Assembly (NCBI GenBank): GCA_008080745.1
Contig: SHMX01000005.1
Span: forward strand, 95,515-159,514
Reading direction: 5' to 3'
Length of the DNA: 64,000 nt
From: Candidatus Thorarchaeota archaeon
GTDB taxonomy: Archaea > Asgardarchaeota > Thorarchaeia > Thorarchaeales > Thorarchaeaceae
Shown here: piece after piece, positions 1 to 8,775 of the stretch
Position numbering within the stretch: position 1 is the first letter of the stretch
Layout: every line of letters starts with the position of its first letter
Notes under the pieces: model-generated
Databases searched by the model: none
What the model saw: the letters and a program-made list of their open reading frames with translations, nothing else
Told to the model about the DNA's origin: nothing
Made by a program: the position numbers and the translations under genes

Positions 1-224
1 GAAATTTCTCGGTATTTTATTCCTTCTTCACATATTTTATTTGGGTACCATAGAGAAGCATCAGATTTGTGACTTATAGGTATGAAATCCGTAGCAATAA
101 TTTCTACATACAGACCTCTTTTTTTGAGTCGAGGAGCAATTTCGGTTAACCACCGATCACCCCCAGCCCCTACTTTCATGCTCAAGGGGCTGTATATTAG
201 TAGTTTGATGCTTTCACATTTCAT
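1..224 (-). CDS. Glycosyltransferase family 4, N-terminal fragment (runs off the left edge)
   Basis: The minus-strand frame opens at an ATG at 224 and is still open at base 1, giving 74 residues of an incomplete protein. It begins MKCESIKLLIYSPLSMKVG and continues with a glycine-rich GAGGDRW turn, then a helix with EIAPRLKKRG and a strand YVEIIATDF. That is the N-terminal Rossmann pattern of GT-B, family 4 glycosyltransferases, in which the Gly-rich loop after the first strand lies near the acceptor site. The catalytic C-terminal half is outside the window. It follows the GT2 gene at 537-1301 on the same strand, with a possibly broken reading frame between them. A later Met (residue 16) is an alternative start. 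Confidence 0.6.
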   Translation of the reverse strand, partial: MKCESIKLLIYSPLSMKVGAGGDRWLTEIAPRLKKRGLYVEIIATDFIPISHKSDASLWYPNKICEEGIKYREI

Positions 225-243
225 CCATTACACCGTTCATTGT

Positions 244-540
244 TTATTGGACAATCTTGGACATCAGAGCGTTGGCCTCCCAGGTAACGGCACTGGGTGA
301 AACTCTGTCCTGGTCAGGAATACTATGTCTTGCAACCAGCACACCATTCTGTATCACCCTATATAAGCTCCTATCGTTTTTTTGTCCAGATATGTCCAAG
401 TTTTTATCATCTGTTTGAAACCCCAATTAATCAAAAGATAATCCTCTATGATTTTTTTGAAATGTATACACCTGATTGGCAAAATCTGTATACGCTGTTT
501 TAACTTCTTTTTTTTGGTTGTTTATAGTGTTCTGCATCAT
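244..540 (-). pseudogene. Possible broken ORF coupled to the GT2 gene; otherwise an unexplained gap of about 310 bases
   Basis: The 312 bases between the GT2 gene and the partial glycosyltransferase hold no clear gene. An ATG at 540 overlaps the GT2 stop as ATGA, the usual sign of translational coupling. Its frame runs 37 codons (MMQNTINNQKKEVKTAYTDF and on) to a TAA at 427-429. The same frame then stays open for 60 more codons and stops at 244, 20 bases before the next start. The layout is what a gene with one nonsense mutation would look like. The start is loosely reminiscent of a class I methyltransferase N-terminus, but I do not recognise the product, and a genuine 37-residue peptide or chance is possible. 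Confidence 0.3.
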
Positions 541-1301
541 AAAATTAAGCTTAGTACTAAGATGATTGTTATAGTGATAAATCCAATACCTAGCAGTGTG
601 AATATAAATTGCTGAATGATTGCTGATATCATTATTCCTATCACTTTTAATGCATAAGTCGGGATATTCTTCACAACTCGTGAAGATCGATTCTTATAGT
701 ATTTGACCGAGATTGGTACTTCTACAATTTTCACTCTCTGAAACGAGAGACTTAATATCATCTCTTGTGTGTATGTGAAAAGTCCGGTCAATTTTATTCT
801 CTTTGCTGCATCCCTAGTTAGAGCTCTAAAACCACACTGTGTGTCTCTTATCCGTTTACCTGATAGAATACTCACCAGGAGGCTGATTAATAAGTTTCCA
901 ATTCGTTTTTTCACTGGAACCTGGTGATAACTTCTACCTATGAAACGAGACCCTAAGACAACATCTGCCTTTCCCTCAACGATTGGTTTCACCAAATTTT
1001 TGATTTCGCTAGGGTTGAACTGTCTGTCTGCATCTATATTTACTATGATATCCGCTCCGTTTTCTAATGCTTTATCAATTCCCATTTGAAATGCATGAAC
1101 TACTCCCATATTGTTTCTGAATTTGTATACATAATTGGCACCCGCCTCCTTTGCAAATTCAGCAGTCCGATCCAGCGAGCCGTCATCGACAACTAGTATT
1201 TCAGTTGTATCAATTCTCTTTATCTCTTGAGGAACTCCTTTTACAACTGAAACGATACTCTGCTCCTCATTAAATGCTGGAATCACTACGATAAGCTTCA
1301 C
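537..1301 (-). CDS. Family 2 glycosyltransferase, dolichyl-phosphate-sugar synthase type
   Basis: This 254-residue protein has the GT2 GT-A fold. It opens with VVIPAFNEEQSI, has VVDDGSLDRT at about residues 37-46, and the metal/nucleotide motif IDADRQF at about 93-99. GSRFIGRSY, then RIRDTQCGFRAL, is typical of the dolichol-phosphate mannose/glucose synthase group. A hydrophobic pair of segments at about 220-254 probably anchors it to the membrane. Family members transfer a sugar from a nucleotide donor to polyprenyl phosphate, which would supply the GT-C enzymes in this locus. The start is GTG at 1301, and the stop overlaps a downstream ATG as ATGA. The sugar cannot be told from sequence. 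Confidence 0.85.
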   Translation of the reverse strand: MKLIVVIPAFNEEQSIVSVVKGVPQEIKRIDTTEILVVDDGSLDRTAEFAKEAGANYVYKFRNNMGVVHAFQMGIDKALENGADIIVNIDADRQFNPSEIKNLVKPIVEGKADVVLGSRFIGRSYHQVPVKKRIGNLLISLLVSILSGKRIRDTQCGFRALTRDAAKRIKLTGLFTYTQEMILSLSFQRVKIVEVPISVKYYKNRSSRVVKNIPTYALKVIGIMISAIIQQFIFTLLGIGFITITIILVLSLIL

Positions 1302-1464
1302 AGTTATTCATCCCATAGAGCATTCTGTTATTGAGAAACATCTATGAGATAAGACTTGTGGCAATCATTAAATATCTTAGAATATGAGAAGAAATCAATA
1401 CTATCTTCTATGAGAGAAAAGTGTTAATAGAATCTGCATTTTGAACTCTTTAGAGGAATAATCG

Positions 1465-2640
1465 ATGAGAGTCTTTGTCGTTCAAAATGTTAGTATGACT
1501 CGTCATATGGCTCTTTCTACCTATCTGAGAAATTTTGTAAGTTCCTTATCTCAAATTGATTATCTTGACATAACGGTGCTGACATCAGAAGGGATTAATA
1601 AGAATGCAGATGATTCTGACCACAATATTATCTCCTCTGGAACTGACCTTTATACATTATCTGGAAATTTGTATTTCATTTTCTGGTCGTTATATACACT
1701 ATTCCGATGTTCCTTACAAGGGCATATTGATGTTATCCATTGCCTGTATCCCTCTTCATCAACATTAGGTTGTTTACTGTTCAAGTATCTATTCAGCCCA
1801 AAAACGAAAATTGTGTATGATATTCGCAGTCCTTGGATTATTATGAGCACAAAGCGTGGAAAAATTAGAGGCAGCATGAAGATTTTCTTTCAGGCAGGTG
1901 CTCTAGTATTAGAACGAATTCTATTGAGAATAGTTGATGCTGTTGTATTCATCACCGATGGTCTTCGTAGATATTATGCACAATTGGGGTTAGAACCTCC
2001 AAAAATTTGGATAACATCACCCTCTGGAGTGGATACCGAACATTTTCAACCGAGGGAATCAAACACACTACGAGAGACAATCGGGGTTGAATCCAGCAGG
2101 AAAATATTAGGATATGCCGGAGGGATTGCAGTCACTAGAGAACTCTCTTTTGTTGTGCTATCTTTTAGAAAACTCCAAGAAGAAACAAATCAGTCTTGGG
2201 CTTTGGTCTTTGTTGGTGACGGCGATAACTTACTAGGTCTGAAACGTCTTGTTCATGATTATCAAATACCTCAAGTTTATTTTGTGGGCAAAGTATCTTA
2301 TGATTTGATTCCGGAAATGATTGCCGACTTTGATGTAAGTGTGTGTCATCTCCCTCAAACACCTCTTTTTGATACCTCGTTCCCAATGAAAGTTCTCGAG
2401 TACCTCGCTTGTGGTGTGCCTGTAATAATGTCCGATATGCCCGCTCATCAAGAATTAGATAAACGATTAAATGGGACATATCTATACGATTTTGATGAAA
2501 CCGATTTCACCAATGCGGCAATCGATGCAGTCCAGTATAATTCGGTGGATACCAGTCAACTAAAATTCTATTCATGGACGGAAATCGCTTCTAGGATATC
2601 CAGATTATATTCTCATCTTATGGTCAAACAATCCCACTAA
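1465..2640 (+). CDS. Glycosyltransferase family 4
   Basis: The 391-residue GT-B protein starts MRVFVVQNVSMTRHM. The C-terminal nucleotide-sugar domain begins near SRKILGYAGGIAV and includes WALVFVGDGDNL and FVGKVSYDLIPEM. The motif PMKVLEYLACGVPVIMS matches the GT4 family, but the first Glu of the usual E-x7-E pair appears to be replaced (Thr/Ser at that position), as in some WbuB-like members. ATG 1465 follows GAGGAATAATCG, a good ribosome-binding site. It is divergent from the GT2 gene and converges on the sugar dehydrogenase, with a 17-base overlap of coding ends. It probably adds a sugar to a lipid-linked glycan at the inner membrane face; donor and acceptor are unknown. Confidence 0.88.
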   Translation: MRVFVVQNVSMTRHMALSTYLRNFVSSLSQIDYLDITVLTSEGINKNADDSDHNIISSGTDLYTLSGNLYFIFWSLYTLFRCSLQGHIDVIHCLYPSSSTLGCLLFKYLFSPKTKIVYDIRSPWIIMSTKRGKIRGSMKIFFQAGALVLERILLRIVDAVVFITDGLRRYYAQLGLEPPKIWITSPSGVDTEHFQPRESNTLRETIGVESSRKILGYAGGIAVTRELSFVVLSFRKLQEETNQSWALVFVGDGDNLLGLKRLVHDYQIPQVYFVGKVSYDLIPEMIADFDVSVCHLPQTPLFDTSFPMKVLEYLACGVPVIMSDMPAHQELDKRLNGTYLYDFDETDFTNAAIDAVQYNSVDTSQLKFYSWTEIASRISRLYSHLMVKQSH

Positions 2641-3958
2641 TGGTTGAGCTGCCTATTGCTCTATATGTGATATTTTTTGGGATTTCTGTATTAACGAAGA
2701 CCCTTCGTCCATCCACTAGATATTTCTCTCTCATATTTTCAGTGATTTTCACAAGTCCTATGGATCTATATTCCTTCCAATCGGTCATTAGGAATGCCAA
2801 ATACGAATCTCTCGTGCAGTCCTCTATCGAATCGCATACAGAAAATAACTGTGCAATTTCATTTGGTACTATTTTGAAATTTACCACGGGATCATGCACA
2901 TGTATATCTCCACCATAAGATGCTAAGCGTTGAATTAATGGAATGCTTGGCGAGTCTCTAATATCATCAGTATCTGCCTTGAATGCCATCCCTAGAATTG
3001 AAATTTTCTTCCCCTTTAGTTCAGATAGAGGTATACCTACGAGGGAAAGAAGTCTGTCCGTTGTACTTCTATTGACTTTTTGGACTGATTCTAATAGGTT
3101 CATGGGGAGCTCTCTTTGCCGCCCAAGATGATATAATCCACTAACATCCTTAGGAAGACATGATCCACCGAAACCTAGTCCTGGTCTAAGGTGACTATCA
3201 CATATACGATGGTCTGCAACTACACCGTCCATGACATCATCAATATTGACGTGTGGTATCTTTTCTGCCAAGCTTGCCATCTCATTCGCGAAAGAAATCT
3301 TGGTTGCTAAGAATGAGTTACTTGCGTATTTACACATTTCTGCAGATTCGATAGACATGTGTATTACCGGTGGGTTCTCTCTTTTGATGCATGGTAGAAT
3401 CGCATCTTTATATAGATTATACACCCATTGGTCTGATGCACCTATAATCACTCTATCTGGATAGCGTAGGTCATATATTGCATGTCCTTGCCGTAGAAAT
3501 TCCGGTTGAAACACCACACCGAATCTTGTTGAATCAAATTGTTTTTGTAATCGGTCAATTACATATGTTCTGGTGGTTCCTGGAGGTACTGTGCTTCTCA
3601 TTCCAATTATCACATAGTCATCAACATAACCATCAAAATTGGTTTCGATTGATTGCATCACAGAGTCCACAGCTTTCAAATCAACCGATCCATCATAACT
3701 AGAAGGAGTATTTACACAAATTAAAATCGCATCTTGAGGAGAATTTTTGTAATCAGAACCAACTGCCTTGAGTCTTCCTCTACTGATTCCATCTCTTAAT
3801 AAGGGTGCCAAATCCGGTTCTGCAATAGGGGTTTCTCCTGCATTGATTAGCTCTACCTTTCTCTCATCAATCTCGATAACTGTAACATCGTGATGTGTTG
3901 ATAGGACCGCTGCTGTTGTTAATCCAACATATCCTGCACCGTATACCGTTATCTTCAA
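2624..3958 (-). CDS. UDP-glucose/GDP-mannose-type nucleotide-sugar 6-dehydrogenase
   Basis: This 444-residue enzyme should oxidise C6 of a nucleotide sugar twice with NAD, giving a uronic acid. The NAD-binding GAGYVGLT loop is at residues 7-14. STVPPGTT lies at about 122-129, and the catalytic cysteine is C267 in LGFGGSCLPKD. The C-terminal domain has GKKISILGMAFK and DDIRDSP, the hallmarks of the family. The start is TTG 3958 behind AAGGTGGCAATC; the next gene upstream, a GT4, is on the same strand. With the UDP-glucuronate-epimerase-like gene at 5356 it suggests glucuronic and galacturonic acid supply. The GGSCLPKDV form is also seen in GDP-mannose dehydrogenases, so the substrate is uncertain. 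Confidence 0.9.
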   Translation of the reverse strand: MKITVYGAGYVGLTTAAVLSTHHDVTVIEIDERKVELINAGETPIAEPDLAPLLRDGISRGRLKAVGSDYKNSPQDAILICVNTPSSYDGSVDLKAVDSVMQSIETNFDGYVDDYVIIGMRSTVPPGTTRTYVIDRLQKQFDSTRFGVVFQPEFLRQGHAIYDLRYPDRVIIGASDQWVYNLYKDAILPCIKRENPPVIHMSIESAEMCKYASNSFLATKISFANEMASLAEKIPHVNIDDVMDGVVADHRICDSHLRPGLGFGGSCLPKDVSGLYHLGRQRELPMNLLESVQKVNRSTTDRLLSLVGIPLSELKGKKISILGMAFKADTDDIRDSPSIPLIQRLASYGGDIHVHDPVVNFKIVPNEIAQLFSVCDSIEDCTRDSYLAFLMTDWKEYRSIGLVKITENMREKYLVDGRRVFVNTEIPKNITYRAIGSSTISGIV

Positions 3959-4032
3959 GATTGATTGCCACCTTATATGGACACGAAATTCATCTGTGTA
4001 TAATATAAAACCAGCGAACTGACTATTGAATA

Positions 4033-5208
4033 TCAGTTTTGTATATTAGTGTATAACTCATGATATTTTGATGCTACTTGATGCAGGCAGAAACCCGTTC
4101 TGGCTTTCTCTGAAGCGTTTTGAGATAGTGTATTTCGGAGCTTTTCATCTTCAATAAGTACCTCCAATTTCTCTACCAATCCCGTTACCGATCCTGATGA
4201 GAATGCGAGAAAATCTTCGCCCTTTTTTCCCACATCTGATAACCAAGGATGGTCTGTTATGACTGTGGCAATCCCACAACTTAGAGCTTCTAGGAATGCG
4301 TTAGATAAGCCCTCTTTTCGAGACGGAAGTACAAATATGTCTGCTGAACGAATATACCTTCGAGGGCAATCCACAAAACCAGCAACAATTACACGGTCCG
4401 AGGAGAATGAATACAGGTAATCTGTTAATTCAGAATCTACCAAAGGATTTTGCTCCTCTTTATTGGGACCAATAAAAAGAAAGGTCACTTCTGGGTATTT
4501 CGATAGAATATTTGAAATTGCTTCAATCAACACATCTACTCCCTTTCTATACGAAACAATCCCAGCAAATGTGATTATTATTCCCGTGGGCAGTTGTAGA
4601 GATTCTCGGAGATTTTTTCTCTCTAACTGACTTGGCGGTTGGAACTTTTGACAATCAACGCCATTTGTAATCTGTTTAATCTTCTGGGGTGGTACATTAG
4701 ATTTTAGACATGTTTCTTTTGCTTCCGTAGTCAGAGCAATCCATATGTCCAATTGACGTAGAATCAGCATTCTAATTTTACCCAATAATCCCTTTGAGAG
4801 GGTGATAGGGTCGTCTGTTTCCATCAGGCTGATTTTTCCAATTGTACGTTTTCGCAGAATCTTCGCCATTGGTACTCCCAGGTATGGATAAAGTCGAATT
4901 CCATGAAAATGGATGATTTCTACTCTAGTAGCAAGAATGAACATCACTATAGCGAAACGAAAAAGGTAAATTATATTTTCAAAAATTCCAGCATTCTCAG
5001 ACCGGTAAACCCTGTAGATTTTGATTCCTTCAATCTCTCTTTGGTAAACAGGTCTTTCTTTTTTTATACTTGTGCCTCCAAGCCCGATGACCTCGACCCC
5101 TTTTTGCACAAGTTTCTTCGACAAAGCTAATGCCTGTTTTCCTCCTCCCGCATATTCGGGCGGAAACAGGGGTGCAACCATGAGAACACGGGTAGGCTTT
5201 TGGGTCAT
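4033..5208 (-). CDS. Glycosyltransferase family 4
   Basis: This is a 391-residue GT-B enzyme. The Gly-rich loop PLFPPEYAGGGKQA near the N-terminus, the donor-domain strand IIITFAGIVSYRKGVD and the motif FVLPSRKEGLSNAFLEALSCG show GT4; the E-x7-E pair is intact. I start it at ATG 5208 (MTQKPTRVLMVAPLFPPEY), because GGTGACTGAA lies just upstream and the family begins close to this strand. The frame is open to 5316, but the extra 36 residues look unlike the family. The gene is divergent from the epimerase at 5356 and about 70 bases upstream of the dehydrogenase. Donor and acceptor are not predictable. Confidence 0.88.
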   Translation of the reverse strand: MTQKPTRVLMVAPLFPPEYAGGGKQALALSKKLVQKGVEVIGLGGTSIKKERPVYQREIEGIKIYRVYRSENAGIFENIIYLFRFAIVMFILATRVEIIHFHGIRLYPYLGVPMAKILRKRTIGKISLMETDDPITLSKGLLGKIRMLILRQLDIWIALTTEAKETCLKSNVPPQKIKQITNGVDCQKFQPPSQLERKNLRESLQLPTGIIITFAGIVSYRKGVDVLIEAISNILSKYPEVTFLFIGPNKEEQNPLVDSELTDYLYSFSSDRVIVAGFVDCPRRYIRSADIFVLPSRKEGLSNAFLEALSCGIATVITDHPWLSDVGKKGEDFLAFSSGSVTGLVEKLEVLIEDEKLRNTLSQNASEKARTGFCLHQVASKYHELYTNIQN

Positions 5209-5316
5209 TTCAGTCACCAAAATGTTGTCATATGAATCATTTACATGGTTCGAAATTGTATCTTTGATAAGTCTATCCGATTTGGAACTATTGGGACGAC
5301 AAAAGTTATAGAGCAC

Positions 5317-5350
5317 ACACCAGATTCGATTTACTAGGTCTGACTGGTGT
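5317..5350. promoter_or_regulatory. Inverted repeat that includes the ribosome-binding site of the epimerase gene
   Basis: ACACCAG (5317-5323) and CTGGTGT (5344-5350) form a perfect 7-base inverted repeat with a 20-base spacer in the gap between two divergent genes. The right arm contains GGTGT, which is the likely Shine-Dalgarno site for ATG 5356. It could be an operator or an RNA stem that hides the site; a 7-base match can also occur by chance. Confidence 0.3.
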
Positions 5351-5355
5351 AGAAG

Positions 5356-6312
5356 ATGAAACGTATTCTAGTAACTGGAGCTGCAGGATTCATTGGAAGT
5401 CATCTATGTGAAAAGCTCCTGCAAAATGGAGAATTTGTTATTGGAATTGATAATTTCAATGATTATTACGACTCATCGGTAAAACGAAGAAATATACGTT
5501 TTAGCCAAAATCAGGAAAACTTTAGACTACATGAAGTTGACATTCGAAGTAATGAATTTCTAAATCTGATGAATGATTTAGATGTGGATCACATCGTTCA
5601 TTTAGCAGCTCGTGCTGGTGTTATCCCTTCAGTTGAGAATCCAAATGCTACCTTTACCAATAATGTGATTGGCACTCAGAATATTCTAGAAGTATGTCGA
5701 AGATATGAGATTCCTAAGCTAACTGCTGCTTCTTCATCTTCCGTCTATGGAAGCAGAACAGGGGGTTCATTTAAAGAAACCGACATGGTATCAACACCTG
5801 AGTCACCCTATGCGGCATCAAAGGTCATGAATGAAATAATGGGGTATGCTTTCAATAAGGCATATGGAACCAAAATGACTTTTCTACGTTTCTTTACTGT
5901 TTACGGCCCAAGACAAAGGCCGGATATGGCAATTCATGCCTTCGTTAGGCGAATTGTTATTGATAAACACCTCACCGTCTATGGTAGCCCCAAGACATCT
6001 CGTGATTATACGTACATCGATGACATCGTTTCTGGTGTAATTTCCGCAATAAATTACGATGGCGATTACGACATCTTCAACTTGGGAAATTCATCACCCG
6101 TTTTCTTAGGAGATTTGGTTGATATTATTCTTGAATTAACTGATACTAATGTAGATGTAGAATGGCTTCCTGGCCGGGTTGGTGATGTACCTATGACCTA
6201 TGCTGATATCTCAAAAGCGGAAAACATACTAGGTTATTCGCCAGACACATCAATTCGGGATGGGGTAGAGAATTTCGTTAAATGGTTCCATGAGGTAACT
6301 GATTTAATCTGA
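5356..6312 (+). CDS. Extended-SDR nucleotide-sugar epimerase, UDP-glucuronate 4-epimerase type
   Basis: The 318-residue protein carries the NAD-binding loop TGAAGFIGS (7-15), the conserved SSSSVYGS strand at about 127-133, and the catalytic Y152-x3-K156 in PYAASK. IGIDNFNDYYD at about 29-39 is characteristic of the UDP-glucuronate 4-epimerase (GAE/LspL) group. FFTVYGPRQRPDMA lies in the substrate-binding part. The likely reaction is UDP-glucuronate to UDP-galacturonate, which fits the 6-dehydrogenase at 2624-3958. ATG 5356 follows GGTGTAGAAG. Its 3' end faces the small membrane gene at 6331. Confidence 0.87.
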   Translation: MKRILVTGAAGFIGSHLCEKLLQNGEFVIGIDNFNDYYDSSVKRRNIRFSQNQENFRLHEVDIRSNEFLNLMNDLDVDHIVHLAARAGVIPSVENPNATFTNNVIGTQNILEVCRRYEIPKLTAASSSSVYGSRTGGSFKETDMVSTPESPYAASKVMNEIMGYAFNKAYGTKMTFLRFFTVYGPRQRPDMAIHAFVRRIVIDKHLTVYGSPKTSRDYTYIDDIVSGVISAINYDGDYDIFNLGNSSPVFLGDLVDIILELTDTNVDVEWLPGRVGDVPMTYADISKAENILGYSPDTSIRDGVENFVKWFHEVTDLI

Positions 6313-6330
6313 TAGTGATTGTTTAGCTTT

Positions 6331-6690
6331 CTAAAAAACGGTGGTCAAAATCAGATCCAGAATTAAAGCTGCTAATACTCCATAAGCTACCACTATTGGA
6401 CCTAATGATGCTAAGGTCATGGTTATTGTCATTGCCACTGTCAAAGCAATAATTATTCTGCGTAGAATACCTCTATCAGACGACTCATTTTTTTCTTCAT
6501 TATTTGACTTTGAGTCAAAAAGAAAGAACACCACCAAATTCAACACCGGAAAAACGAACCAGATTGGCTGCCAATTTGTTACAACTGTTGTTAGTATAAT
6601 TATAGCCATATAGTACAAGAGATGAAGTAATGTAAGTAGAATTAGTGATCGGTTCCAGTCAAAATCATGCAATGATGCGCGAACTGACAT
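6331..6690 (-). CDS. Small hypothetical membrane protein
   Basis: I do not recognise this 119-residue protein. It shows about four hydrophobic segments: roughly residues 17-39, 43-60, 78-99 and 101-118. A charged, Ser/Asn/Glu-rich loop (KSNNEEKNESSDR) joins the second and third. It is supported as a gene by ATG 6690 preceded by GAGGAGCATAT at good spacing and by its position filling the gap between the epimerase (convergent) and a GT-C gene (divergent). A helper role in membrane glycan assembly is possible only by location. Confidence 0.6.
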   Translation of the reverse strand: MSVRASLHDFDWNRSLILLTLLHLLYYMAIIILTTVVTNWQPIWFVFPVLNLVVFFLFDSKSNNEEKNESSDRGILRRIIIALTVAMTITMTLASLGPIVVAYGVLAALILDLILTTVF

Positions 6691-6813
6691 ATATGCTCCT
6701 CTGTGAAAGACCTATTTGTTATTATCTCTTACTGAAATCGAATACAAATCAGGGTTTCTTTAGTAACCTACAAAAAGAATTCCGAATTAGTACTACATCG
6801 TGGAGAAAATATT

Positions 6814-8682
6814 ATGGTCGGCACGGTAACATGGATTCCTACGTTGTTTGAATTCGTAGTTCTGACCTTCGTTGCTATATGTTATCTTCTACCAGGTATT
6901 CTTCTTGGTGATATTTTATTCCGACAGAAAAGAAAACTTTGGCGAATTTCTCTGGGCACAAGTATCATTCTTACATATTATATTATCATTGGATTCATCT
7001 TATCTTCGCTAGCTCTCCTAGTTGAAACAATCTATGCACTCATCTGGTTTGGCACCCTATTTTGCATTGGTATTCCTTGGATTCTTTCTCGCCGAGATTC
7101 TCTCCATCTTGAACTGAACGAAGACACAAAGAAACTTGGAGTATTCATATTTACTGTTTTTCTATTTCTTTTCTTAGCCTACTTCTCTTGGGAGGGAAAA
7201 AATCATGGTGTTGGTGGTTGGGATCGTTCTGAGCATGTGGTCAAACTTCTTTATCTGGTATATCATAATACAATTCCAGAAACTGAGATAGGTATGCTAA
7301 CAAATGCATTCTACCCTCAAGGACTCAATCTGAATCTTTTCATGTTTTACTCATTAACGCACACCATTAACCACCAAATAGTATTGCAGATGATAATTGT
7401 TTGGTATTTTGCTGCAAATCTCGCAGCACTTGTTATTCCTCTTGCAGCTGTAGCTTCAGAGATAAAATCTGATATCCGTCTTGTAATGTTGACAGTTTTC
7501 TGCTATATCCCTGGGAGCTATCTCCTTATTTTCGAATCCATGCCTTCCAGTCTTGCTATGTTCTTGGTAGGAAATATTCTCCTTCTATCAATAACTGAAA
7601 AACAAACACTAAGATTCATTCCTATCAAAATCCTACTATTATTAGGTGTGATTGCGATACATCTAGTAATTTTTCTCTATACTAGTTTGATTCTGATTGG
7701 TATTGCTATCAGCCGATTTAGATATCCCCGCCAAATGTTTGTAGGAATAATTACTAGTTTCATTTCTCTAATTTTGGCCGGACTTTTCTATGCTGGATTA
7801 CTCTTCACTACGGAGCCATCTCTTTTATGGGGTACAATAGAGTTTGCCTTTAATGCCCAAAATCCAATTCCTCGTTCTACTCTTCCTCTACTACAATTCA
7901 ATGTCTTTTCACTTCTTCCAACCCGTTTCTCTGGATTCAGCTTCTATCTATTCACAATTATGGGAATCCTTCCTGTATTTCTGCTTGGATTGTATAATGT
8001 TTTTAGAGAGAAACATTGGGGGTTGGCTGGATTATGTCTTGTTTCTATTTACATCTCATTAGCAGAATTTGCAAGATTCAATAATAGGGTGCGTTTCTTC
8101 ATGCTTTATCCTGTTGCAATCATTAGTGCTATTGGGATTCTTGTATTGATTGATATTATTAGGTCCAGAAATTGGAGTGATACTATATCTCTCTTTCATC
8201 CGAAACAAGCTGCTACATTGGTTATCTCACTTATTGTTCTCTCCTCTGTTTTCACATGTGTTTCATTTGCATCTGCCGGATATGGTAATGCGACAAGCAG
8301 CTGGGCTGGTAGGGATCATACATTTTTGGATAATGGAGTGTTTTTATGTGTGGGATGGATGCATTTGGCCGGTCTAAATGATATTGGGATTATAGCTACA
8401 CCTCACGATGCAGTATACTATCAAATTTTTGAATCATTATCCAATAACAAAATTTTGATGGGATCTACATGGGACTCTCCTCAAAGTTTTGCTGATGTTC
8501 GACTACTATTCAATGACACTACCGATTCTACCATTATTCAGGAAATCGTTTCCAATTACCATATTGAAGCTTTCCTGGTTCGTGGTGATGATGCATCTTA
8601 TGATCACATCCTTGAGATATATTCTGGCACTACACTATTTTACGGGCCTTACGATTATGTGGTTGGTATGTTATCATACTAA
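6814..8682 (+). CDS. Large multi-spanning membrane protein, GT-C glycosyltransferase-like
   Basis: The 622-residue protein has about a dozen hydrophobic segments. After the first few spans there is an external loop with GGWDRSEHVVKLLYL (D137, E140, H141). An acidic/His site in the first large loop is a GT-C feature; such enzymes use polyprenyl-phosphate sugars outside the membrane. Other recognisable loops are FYPQGLNLNLF and ARFNNRVRFFMLYP. The C-terminal part ends in a small soluble region that resembles the end of other GT-C proteins in this locus. ATG 6814 follows TGGAGA. The flippase gene lies about 90 bases downstream on the same strand, so the two probably act on the same lipid-linked glycan. 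The exact family is not certain. Confidence 0.7.
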   Translation: MVGTVTWIPTLFEFVVLTFVAICYLLPGILLGDILFRQKRKLWRISLGTSIILTYYIIIGFILSSLALLVETIYALIWFGTLFCIGIPWILSRRDSLHLELNEDTKKLGVFIFTVFLFLFLAYFSWEGKNHGVGGWDRSEHVVKLLYLVYHNTIPETEIGMLTNAFYPQGLNLNLFMFYSLTHTINHQIVLQMIIVWYFAANLAALVIPLAAVASEIKSDIRLVMLTVFCYIPGSYLLIFESMPSSLAMFLVGNILLLSITEKQTLRFIPIKILLLLGVIAIHLVIFLYTSLILIGIAISRFRYPRQMFVGIITSFISLILAGLFYAGLLFTTEPSLLWGTIEFAFNAQNPIPRSTLPLLQFNVFSLLPTRFSGFSFYLFTIMGILPVFLLGLYNVFREKHWGLAGLCLVSIYISLAEFARFNNRVRFFMLYPVAIISAIGILVLIDIIRSRNWSDTISLFHPKQAATLVISLIVLSSVFTCVSFASAGYGNATSSWAGRDHTFLDNGVFLCVGWMHLAGLNDIGIIATPHDAVYYQIFESLSNNKILMGSTWDSPQSFADVRLLFNDTTDSTIIQEIVSNYHIEAFLVRGDDASYDHILEIYSGTTLFYGPYDYVVGMLSY

Positions 8683-8775
8683 ATGAAATGCTTGACTAAC
8701 CAAATGGTTAAGTGGATGACTTGATTCAAGCTACTGGTAGCATTAGTATGTTCCACTTGGTCAGGGTGATTGTCT

